Shown one piece after another: positions 58,105 through 64,000 of a stretch of DNA of 64,000 bases. The first letter of the stretch is position 1, and the number at the start of each line of letters is the position of its first letter. The DNA comes from an uncultured Clostridia bacterium (GTDB lineage: Bacteria; Bacillota; Clostridia; Oscillospirales; CAG-272), in NCBI GenBank assembly GCA_946407735.1, contig CAMJPL010000008.1:1-64000 (forward strand), written 5' to 3'. The position numbers and the translations under genes are program-made. Below the pieces are notes generated by a model. The model had not been told where the DNA came from and ran no database searches. It saw nothing but the letters and a program-made list of their open reading frames with translations.

Positions 58105-58881
58105 ATGACACTGTCATCAGCCCGCCGGCTCGCCCGCAAGGTCGCCGCCGGATATCACGTCATACTCGGTCAGAATCTCGTCGGCTTCTATCTCCACGGG
58201 TCGATGACGCTCGGCGGATTCAACGACGGAAGCGATATCGACTTTCTGGTCGTCACGAACGCCGGGCCGCCGCAGGATCAAAAGGAGAGGATGATCCGCC
58301 TCCTTCTCGATCTTGACGGGCAGGCTCCCGAAAAGGGCTTCGAGATGTCCGCCGTGACTCTGAATGACACGCGAAATCCCGTTTACCCGCCTCCCTTTTC
58401 GCTTCATTTTTCAAATACTCACAAGGACCGCGCCGCCGCCGATATCGTCGGCTACTGCCGGGACATGAACGGAAGGGATCCGGATCTCGCCGCTCATTTC
58501 ACCGTAGCGCGGCTCTTCGGCGAGGCGCTGATCGGTCCGCCGCCGAAAGCGGTATTCGCCCCGGTGCCCCGCCGCGACTATATCGCGGCCGTCATATCCG
58601 ACATATCGGGCGCCCCGGAAGACATCATAAATAACCCCGTGTACGTCGTTCTCAATCTCTGCCGTGTGACGGCGGCCTGTGAGCAGGACCTTGTTCTGTC
58701 AAAAAAAGACGGCGGAAGATGGGGGCTCGTGAACTTCCCCGATAAATACCGTCCGCTGATACAGAACGCCCTCGATTTTTACCTGAACGGGAGCAGATAC
58801 GTAAGCAGCCGGATATCCGAAGCTGCCCGCCGCGATTTCGCGGAATACTCAATAAAACGCCTTGGTCCGTACATCACATGA
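58105..58881 (+). CDS. Nucleotidyltransferase-domain protein, aminoglycoside adenylyltransferase-like (DUF4111)
   Basis: A 258-residue protein with a pol-beta-type nucleotidyltransferase motif, HGSMTLGGFNDGSDIDFLVVT (G-S, D-x-D), and a helical DUF4111-like C-terminal domain, as in AadA/ANT(9) aminoglycoside adenylyltransferases. Such homologues are widespread in Clostridia, so resistance is possible but not proved. The start follows directly after the terminator hairpin. Its stop overlaps the next membrane protein start by 4 bp. Confidence 0.8.
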   Translation: MTLSSARRLARKVAAGYHVILGQNLVGFYLHGSMTLGGFNDGSDIDFLVVTNAGPPQDQKERMIRLLLDLDGQAPEKGFEMSAVTLNDTRNPVYPPPFSLHFSNTHKDRAAADIVGYCRDMNGRDPDLAAHFTVARLFGEALIGPPPKAVFAPVPRRDYIAAVISDISGAPEDIINNPVYVVLNLCRVTAACEQDLVLSKKDGGRWGLVNFPDKYRPLIQNALDFYLNGSRYVSSRISEAARRDFAEYSIKRLGPYIT

Positions 58882-59378
58882 AGCTCAGCGAAATAAGACC
58901 TTCCTCCCTGTTTGTCACATATATGACCCTGACGGTTCTTCTGACCGCGCTGTACGCCGTAAAGCTGTGTCTTCTGTTTCCGCTCATCTCCGGCGATTTC
59001 GACATCTATGGAAGCTATGAGGCCGGTTATATGGTGTTCGGATGGCTGCCGTCCTTAATCTCGGCCGCCGGGATCATAACTCTCGACCTAAAGATCATAC
59101 GCCGACTGACCGCCAGAACGATCTCGGCGGTAATCGCAGCCGAGGCGCTGTGCCTTCTTGAGCTCATACCCGTTCTTTTCTACTGGCTCGCGGCGATCTC
59201 GTCTCTCGCCGGTCTCGCTGCCGCCGGGCTTATAATTTACGATCACGCGACATACAAAAAACGTGAGGCCAGAAGAAAGCGCATCGAAGCCGCCCGTGAA
59301 AGAGCGAAAAACAGCGCTCGCCCTGCTGCTGAAGGCGGCAGGCACAAAAAGAAACGAAAAAAAGGAGACACCGTTTGA
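58878..59378 (+). CDS. Hypothetical membrane protein, four predicted helices
   Basis: A 166-residue protein: hydrophobic segments at about 13-37, 47-68, 80-95 and 100-122, then a long basic tail ending KKKRKKGDTV, so it is anchored in the membrane with a positively charged cytoplasmic end. ATGA overlap with the nucleotidyltransferase gene upstream. No family recognised. The next membrane gene starts inside its stop codon. Confidence 0.7.
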   Translation: MKLSEIRPSSLFVTYMTLTVLLTALYAVKLCLLFPLISGDFDIYGSYEAGYMVFGWLPSLISAAGIITLDLKIIRRLTARTISAVIAAEALCLLELIPVLFYWLAAISSLAGLAAAGLIIYDHATYKKREARRKRIEAARERAKNSARPAAEGGRHKKKRKKGDTV

Positions 59379-60058
59379 CTCTGCGGCGCATATCCTCCGT
59401 CGTGTCAGCGCTCGCCTTTGCCGCCGCGCTGATCCTCTACCCTCCGTATTCCTTCTTCTTCTATCTTTCGCCGGGCAGGCGGCTCATCCTCGTTTTCATC
59501 ACCGCCTCCGTCTCGGCTGTCGCCGCCGCTCTGCCGCTGCTTCCGCCGAAAACGAGAAAGAGCCTCGGTCGGGATTCGGTCCTTGTCTTCGCCTTCGCCG
59601 TCGGAAGCCTCCTGCTGCTTTCGATGCGAAACAGATCGCCGGCTGCCGCGAACCACGCCGTGACTGCGTGGATAATAGCCTCGGCGCTTCTGTGCTTTAA
59701 GATACTTTTCGGGCTCACCGTACCTAAAACGGCTGAGAAGATACTGTTCGCCGTCTCAGCGGCGCTGGCGCTTCTGCAGTGCGTCCTTTCATGTACGCTG
59801 TGGGCCGCGACTTCGGCCGAGATCGGAGTGCTTGTCATTGTATTCCTGTTTCCGATCCAGGCGGCGGTGTCTTCGCTTTTGGACATAACCCGCCCCGAGC
59901 GGGCCGTGCTCTTCTGCGCCCTGCGCACGAACCTCATCTATCGGCTGACCGTTCCGGCCGGCGCCGTCATCGTACTTTCATGCGTCCTCTTCGCCGTATT
60001 TTCCGCGGCATGGATATATCATTCGGTCATAAACAAAAGGAGTGCAAAACATGAGTAA
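59375..60058 (+). CDS. Hypothetical membrane protein with TTG start
   Basis: A 227-residue protein with about six hydrophobic segments across its length (LAFAAALILYPPYSFFFYL, LILVFITASVSAVAAAL, LVFAFAVGSLLLL, etc.). The TTG at 59375-59377 is chosen as start: it overlaps the previous stop (TTGA) and has AAAGGAGA with the GGAG core 7 bp upstream, whereas no ATG fits. Its stop overlaps the VOC gene start. Co-translated with the membrane protein upstream; function unknown. Confidence 0.7.
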   Translation: MTLRRISSVVSALAFAAALILYPPYSFFFYLSPGRRLILVFITASVSAVAAALPLLPPKTRKSLGRDSVLVFAFAVGSLLLLSMRNRSPAAANHAVTAWIIASALLCFKILFGLTVPKTAEKILFAVSAALALLQCVLSCTLWAATSAEIGVLVIVFLFPIQAAVSSLLDITRPERAVLFCALRTNLIYRLTVPAGAVIVLSCVLFAVFSAAWIYHSVINKRSAKHE

Positions 60059-60455
60059 AATCAATGGGATCCAGCATGTAGCTCTCAAGGCCTCCGACTT
60101 TGAGAAATCAAAAGCCTTCTACACCGCTCTCGGGCTCAGGCCCCTCGTCGGATGGGGCGAGGGCAAGGGTGAAGCCCTCATGCTCGACACCGGATGCGGA
60201 GTGATCGAGCTGTTCGCCACCGATACCGACTTCCCGGCGATCGGCCGCTTCAACCATGTGGCCTTCAACGTAGCCGATCCCGCCGACGTGAAGGAGATGT
60301 ACGATCTAGCCCTGTCCATCGGCGCGAAGCCGCAGCAGGAGCCGCAGACGATACCGCTCCAGAATGCCCGCCCGTACGCGATATGCATCACCTGCGCCTT
60401 CGTCTACGGTCCTGACGGCGAGTCGGTCGAATTCTTCAACATGAAAAACATGTGA
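60051..60455 (+). CDS. VOC-superfamily (glyoxalase/bleomycin-resistance type) protein
   Basis: A 134-residue single-domain VOC protein: INGIQHVALKASDFEKSKAFY, GWGEGKGEALMLDTGCG, FNHVAFNVADPADVKEMY and GPDGESVEFF, giving the usual betaalpha-beta-beta-beta units with His and Glu metal ligands. These enzymes bind metals and act on methylglyoxal conjugates or other small molecules. The ATG at 60051 has AGGAG 7 bp upstream; the start overlaps the upstream membrane gene by 8 bp. Confidence 0.85.
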   Translation: MSKINGIQHVALKASDFEKSKAFYTALGLRPLVGWGEGKGEALMLDTGCGVIELFATDTDFPAIGRFNHVAFNVADPADVKEMYDLALSIGAKPQQEPQTIPLQNARPYAICITCAFVYGPDGESVEFFNMKNM

Positions 60456-60466
60456 CGCATGAATAT

Positions 60467-60502
60467 GAAAAGAGGCTCGTACCGAGCCTCTTTTCTTTTT
60501 TT
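60467..60502. terminator. Bidirectional terminator after the VOC gene
   Basis: GAAAAGAGGCTCG (60467-60479) pairs with CGAGCCTCTTTTC (60483-60495) across a 3-base loop, followed by TTTTTTT. It also lies just downstream of the minus-strand GH106-like gene. Confidence 0.9.
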
Positions 60503-60512
60503 ATCGCAGCCG

Positions 60513-62591
60513 TCATCCGACGATGATCTTCGCGCCGTATGGCGGAACTGTAAGCGGGATATCGCCGCTGTCGTACTCATCCGACCACACGTCGGTGAGA
60601 GGATCATATATCCTCGCCTTTCCCGGCAGATCTGCCGAGACAGAGACCGAAACATCGTCCGCCGACGTGTTCGTGAGCAGGATATACCTCTTTCCCATAT
60701 GATCAGCCGTCATGTGTATGAGCTGCGGGGCGTCGGCGCAGACGGACAAAGCCGCCGTTTTCGCGATCTCAGAGCACAGATCTCCGGCGGTCACATCCTC
60801 CGACAGATCGTCGTCCGAGCGCTTGAAGAAGCCGCTTTCAAGTCTCAGCACCCTCACGCCGGCCTTTTTCAGCCTCCTTACGGCGTCGTCGAGACGACCG
60901 TATGCCATGCTCTCTGGTATGATCAGGACTCTGAAGCTGCCGCCTGACGGCATGACGATCCTCCCGTCCTCGGCGCGGCATTTCTCAAGCGCCTCGATGT
61001 CGAGATATCCGAAGCCTATATGCCCCGACAGCAGCGCCTCCTGTACGGCGCGTATGCTGTCCATGCAGACGGTGCCCTCGGTGTTGTCGGCAAGCTCGCC
61101 GTAAAGCTCGCGGCCGCGCGGGATATATCCCGCCTGCGCCGTCTCGATCGGATAGTAGACCGCCGCCTCGGTGACGGTATCGCCCCGGCTCATCATGGCG
61201 TCAAGACGCCCGACGGCCAGATTGAAGCGCCTGTATGTACCTTCGTCCACCTGCTTTTCGGAGAAGTAGGAGTTGAAGGCGTTTATGCCGAGGGCGTACT
61301 GCGTGTACATCGTGCCGAGAAACTGCTCCGGCGTCACATTTCCTCCCTGAGCGTGTGCCGATATCTCGCTCATCACGCGCTTTCTGCCGTTGAAGCGGGC
61401 TATGCTCGATATCAGCTTCGGCGTGAAGGCGTCATATCTTATCTTCTCCGGCAGTCCGTGGAGCAGGTCTATGCCCGGAAGCTGCATATGACGGATGAGC
61501 GAGAAGAAATTCCCCTCGAACGGCGGATGATAGCGTATATCGTCCTCGAGCAGCAGATGCCCGGAGAACGGCACGCCCTGCGAGGCGCAGTAGTCAGATA
61601 TCTGTGAGAAGAACGACGTTTCGTACAGATTCGACAGCGTTTCGTAGAAATCCACCCTTATCTTCTTCGCTTCGTCGGTATCGCCGCAGAACAGGCGGAT
61701 CATATTCGGCTCTATCGGATATCCGTGGCGCGCGTGAAATCTGTTTGATAGATCCCGGCTCCAGTTGACGCAGGGGAGGAACTCCATCGTCTCGTCGAAC
61801 TCGTCGGCGACGGCCTGCGGGAAAAGCGCGAGATTCAGATACGCCCCCATATACGACGGCTCGTCGGTGAAGAAAGCCTCGATCTGCCCCGCTCCGGCCA
61901 GCTTCCCGCAGTACGGCTTGTAGGTGTTCTCTATGTACGCCGCGATGGCGTCGCGGTTGCCGACGTCGATATATCTCTGTGAGCGGAAGACGTTGTGTAT
62001 GGCGTGCGTGCCCTCGTACATGTATTTGTCGAGGAACACCGCCGCCGTCACCGGGTGATCGGCGCCGCTGACATAGCTTACGCTCTCCTTCGATCCGCCG
62101 CAGGCGAAAAGCGGGTGTTTGACATCGTCGTCAGTGATGCCGCTGAGCGAGGGAGCGTCGTAGACATATACCGCTTTTATGCCGAGATGCCCCTTCGGGA
62201 TGTCGAAGACGGCTGTCTCGCCCGGGTTTACGGTGTATGTTTTAAGCGCGACGGCCCGGCACTGCCATTCGGGGTGATCCTTCAGGGTATGCCCTCCGGC
62301 CGAGCCGCTGGGATAGCCGTCCTCGTCGTAGATCCATGTCCCCATGTCCGTTTCCCGAGCTTTTTTAAAGATATAGCGCAGGATCTCCCACTCCTCCGGG
62401 TCGTCGAGATATCCGCCGCGCGAGGATCTTCTGGTGGAGACGTTCGTGACGATGCCGCCGAAGCCCTTGTTTTTCAGCGCGGCAAGCGTCTCGTCGACGA
62501 CGCGCTTCTTTTCGTCTGTCGGCGCGTCGGGAGAGTACGGGAAGTTGTGGATCAGCTTATACGGAAGATGAGTGTGGTGAATCTCTGTCAT
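60513..62591 (-). CDS. GH106-like glycoside hydrolase, second copy
   Basis: A 692-residue protein paralogous in design to 9376-11817: YDEDGYPSGSAGG with LKDHPEW, FFTDEPSYMGAYLN (candidate acid Glu) and VMSEISAHAQGG, and GFGGIVTNV near the start. It lacks the C-terminal GH2-type jelly-roll: the last residues DEYDSGDIPLTVPPYGAKIIVG form a small beta-sandwich instead. No signal peptide. The ATG at 62591 is used because GGAGG lies 8 bp upstream and the promoter at 62634-62662 overlaps any earlier start. Substrate probably a rhamnoside or related glycan, by similarity to the other copy. Confidence 0.72.
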   Translation of the reverse strand: MTEIHHTHLPYKLIHNFPYSPDAPTDEKKRVVDETLAALKNKGFGGIVTNVSTRRSSRGGYLDDPEEWEILRYIFKKARETDMGTWIYDEDGYPSGSAGGHTLKDHPEWQCRAVALKTYTVNPGETAVFDIPKGHLGIKAVYVYDAPSLSGITDDDVKHPLFACGGSKESVSYVSGADHPVTAAVFLDKYMYEGTHAIHNVFRSQRYIDVGNRDAIAAYIENTYKPYCGKLAGAGQIEAFFTDEPSYMGAYLNLALFPQAVADEFDETMEFLPCVNWSRDLSNRFHARHGYPIEPNMIRLFCGDTDEAKKIRVDFYETLSNLYETSFFSQISDYCASQGVPFSGHLLLEDDIRYHPPFEGNFFSLIRHMQLPGIDLLHGLPEKIRYDAFTPKLISSIARFNGRKRVMSEISAHAQGGNVTPEQFLGTMYTQYALGINAFNSYFSEKQVDEGTYRRFNLAVGRLDAMMSRGDTVTEAAVYYPIETAQAGYIPRGRELYGELADNTEGTVCMDSIRAVQEALLSGHIGFGYLDIEALEKCRAEDGRIVMPSGGSFRVLIIPESMAYGRLDDAVRRLKKAGVRVLRLESGFFKRSDDDLSEDVTAGDLCSEIAKTAALSVCADAPQLIHMTADHMGKRYILLTNTSADDVSVSVSADLPGKARIYDPLTDVWSDEYDSGDIPLTVPPYGAKIIVG

Positions 62592-62633
62592 GGGATCGGC
62601 CTCCTGTGATGCTGACGGAGTTGTGGTAGAATA

Positions 62634-62662
62634 ATTATACATTTATTTTTCCATCTTGTCAA
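62634..62662 (-). promoter_or_regulatory. Perfect consensus promoter of the second GH106-like gene
   Basis: Minus strand TTGACA (62662-62657), 17-bp spacer, TATAAT (62639-62634). It lies immediately behind the terminator of the sigma-factor gene at 62676-62703. Confidence 0.88.
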
Positions 62663-62675
62663 GCATCATACGCAC

Positions 62676-62703
62676 AAAAAACGGACTGCCTTGAAGCAGT
62701 CCG
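62676..62703 (-). terminator. Terminator of the sigma-factor fusion gene
   Basis: On the minus strand CGGACTGC-TTCAAG-GCAGTCCG followed by TTTTTT. Confidence 0.88.
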
Positions 62704-62715
62704 CAGCCGCAAATA

Positions 62716-64000
62716 TCATATCATGATCCTATCGGTTATGCAGTCATACCAATGGACGTAAGTTTCCCCGTTGACAATAAGCCGCTCGTTGTCGGGAAGA
62801 AGCTCGGACCACTTCCCGCCGTACCTTTCGCTGTGCCAGCCGTCCGAATTGAACCGCCGCCACAGAACGGTCCTGCCGTCACGGCCGACGTACTGCTCGG
62901 ATACGACGCCGCCTACATAGCTGCCGATATCCATAAGGCATACGGTGTCAAAGCTTCTTCCGTTCATCACGACCTCATATCTGCCGACAAGATCGATGAT
63001 ATCTCTCCCGATTTCGGCTTTTATGACGTTTCCTCTGCGCGATATGAGTTCCTTCGGCTTAAGATGCGTCTCAAAGCCGCGGTTGTCCTCTCCGATCCCC
63101 CAGTTGTCGAGAAATTCGTCTCCGTCAAGGAAGGTGCGGAATTTCATCACGCCGTCCTCCCTGTAAGCCGCGGCGAGGAATCGGCTGTGCGTGTCGGTCA
63201 GCTGCGCTGCGAAGCGCCACTCGTCGGCCGAAGCTCCGGAGGCGGCGACGGGTTCTTCCATGATCGCATCGTAATCTTTTGACACGAAGCCCTTCGCGAT
63301 CATCTCCCTGCCGGGGATGCCGTGCACCTCCGCCGGCTCCCCGGCTTCGATGGTATATGCCATGTCCATTTTGCGGGACGGCAGATCGTACATCGCCCAG
63401 CTCAGCTTTTCGCCCGGCTTCGGCACGGCAAACCACCCCATGAGCTCCTCGCATACCACCGGAAACGAATCGCCGGTATATCTGATGCTGTATTCCGGAA
63501 GGATCTCCGGAAGCCTGTTTCTCTTCATAGTATTCTCCTTTTCCGGCCTTACATGTCCGACATAGGCTTTACGAAACTCGTCCCTTGCCGCCGACATGCG
63601 GCTTTTCACGGTGCCGACCGGGATCTTCATCCTCTCGGCTATCTCGCTCTGAGGCAGACGGAGCCAGTACGCCATATAAAGCAGCTGGCTCTTGTCGCGC
63701 GGGATGAGCGACATGGTCTCCTGAACGGCGGTATAAACGCCGTCTATCCCGCTAAGTCTTCCGCTCCGCTCGGCGATGTCGGGAGACGGCGCCTCGCGTT
63801 CATCCCTCTTCTGAGCCGAGCGCAGATGATCGGAGCATTTCGATCTGGCGATGCTGATAAGCCATGCCCTGAAGGCCTCGACGTCCTTTATCTGATCCTT
63901 TTTCATCCATGCCGCCGCGTATGTCTCGGCAAGGATATCGTCGGCATCCGCATTTGAATAGACGCGAAAGCGCACATAGCGTTCTGCGGCTGAGCGGCAT
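62716..64000 (-). CDS. Sigma-70 (ECF-type) factor with a long C-terminal domain (5' end outside window)
   Basis: The frame is open to the right window edge, so the N-terminus is missing. The first part is a sigma-70 region 2: RYVRFRVYSNADADDILAETYAAAW and AFRAWLISIARSKCSDHLRSA, then region 4: LLYMAYWLRLPQSEIAERMKIPVGTVKSRMSAARDEFRKAY with a clear helix-turn-helix. The remaining ~270 residues are a beta-rich domain of unknown family ending GETYVHWYDCITDRIMI. Inside the frame, AAGGAG (63540-63535) precedes ATG at 63528 by 6 bp, so the C-terminal part could be made separately. ECF factors with such C-terminal extensions are known to sense signals; the ligand here is unknown. Confidence 0.82.
   Translation of the reverse strand, partial: CRSAAERYVRFRVYSNADADDILAETYAAAWMKKDQIKDVEAFRAWLISIARSKCSDHLRSAQKRDEREAPSPDIAERSGRLSGIDGVYTAVQETMSLIPRDKSQLLYMAYWLRLPQSEIAERMKIPVGTVKSRMSAARDEFRKAYVGHVRPEKENTMKRNRLPEILPEYSIRYTGDSFPVVCEELMGWFAVPKPGEKLSWAMYDLPSRKMDMAYTIEAGEPAEVHGIPGREMIAKGFVSKDYDAIMEEPVAASGASADEWRFAAQLTDTHSRFLAAAYREDGVMKFRTFLDGDEFLDNWGIGEDNRGFETHLKPKELISRRGNVIKAEIGRDIIDLVGRYEVVMNGRSFDTVCLMDIGSYVGGVVSEQYVGRDGRTVLWRRFNSDGWHSERYGGKWSELLPDNERLIVNGETYVHWYDCITDRIMI

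Overview
The window reads as chromosome of a GC-rich anaerobic Clostridia (Bacillota), probably from a gut or plant-fibre habitat. The support is an NADH-linked three-subunit [FeFe] hydrogenase (51161-55370), a DtxR/MntR-type regulator, ABC-F and MltG proteins of Gram-positive style, a YhaO/YhaN nuclease pair, textbook sigma-A promoters (several TTGACA/TTGCAT-17-TATAAT), and many glycoside hydrolases and sugar kinases. No rRNA, tRNA, CRISPR array, complete insertion sequence or prophage was seen.

Layout. 1-4227: the AT-rich 3' end of a superfamily 1 helicase with a DUF559/Vsr-like nuclease end, then a 2-keto-3-deoxygluconate-type kinase, a threonine aldolase, a frameshifted GNAT, a metal-dependent repressor with its own promoter and palindromic operator, and a zinc-ribbon protein. 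4280-6178: an ABC-F ATPase. 6375-12998 (- strand): a GH78 rhamnosidase, a small membrane protein, a GH106-like hydrolase and a leucine-rich-repeat protein. 13050-16715: a divergent pair (hypothetical / HAD phosphatase) followed by a TetM-like GTPase. 16760-20243 (- strand): a zinc-ribbon membrane protein, a Gfo/Idh/MocA oxidoreductase and a sugar-binding lipoprotein. 20482-31198 (+ strand): rbfA-nrnA-truB running directly into a sialidase-like protein, xylulokinase, a large GH-like protein, an acetolactate-synthase-like enzyme, YhaO and a YtqB-type methyltransferase.

50735-31236 (- strand) is one uninterrupted co-directional run of 19 genes with gaps of at most about 70 bp: uppP, ftsK, a DJ-1-like protein, 5-formyl-THF cyclo-ligase, a CPBP protease, mltG, a UroD-like protein, a YjjG-like HAD, a D-2-hydroxyacid dehydrogenase, yhaN, a GH43-like protein, a zeta toxin with a small partner, mntA-hepT, a U32 peptidase, an AT-rich DUF4268 nuclease-like gene and a TfoX-N protein. 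Two toxin-antitoxin modules are therefore embedded inside a cell-envelope/housekeeping run. 51161-55370 encodes the hydrogenase (HydC-B-A), with C-ending codon use suggesting strong expression. 55516-60455 holds small operons: a YdcF-like protein, a strongly promoted oxidoreductase, a nucleotidyltransferase, two membrane proteins and a VOC protein. 60513-62591 is a second GH106-like hydrolase with a perfect promoter. The right edge holds a sigma-70/ECF factor carrying a long C-terminal domain; it runs off the window.

The strongest leads are two copies of a perfect 24-25 bp palindrome with a shared 3' tail (6242-6316, 30532-30610); the toxin-antitoxin pair inside the long - strand run; the TetM-like GTPase with an altered tip loop; hydrogenase H-cluster motif substitutions; the sigma factor fusion with an internal ribosome-binding site; and the regulator's promoter-overlapping palindrome. 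Function calls rest on motif recognition by eye; no database search was run.
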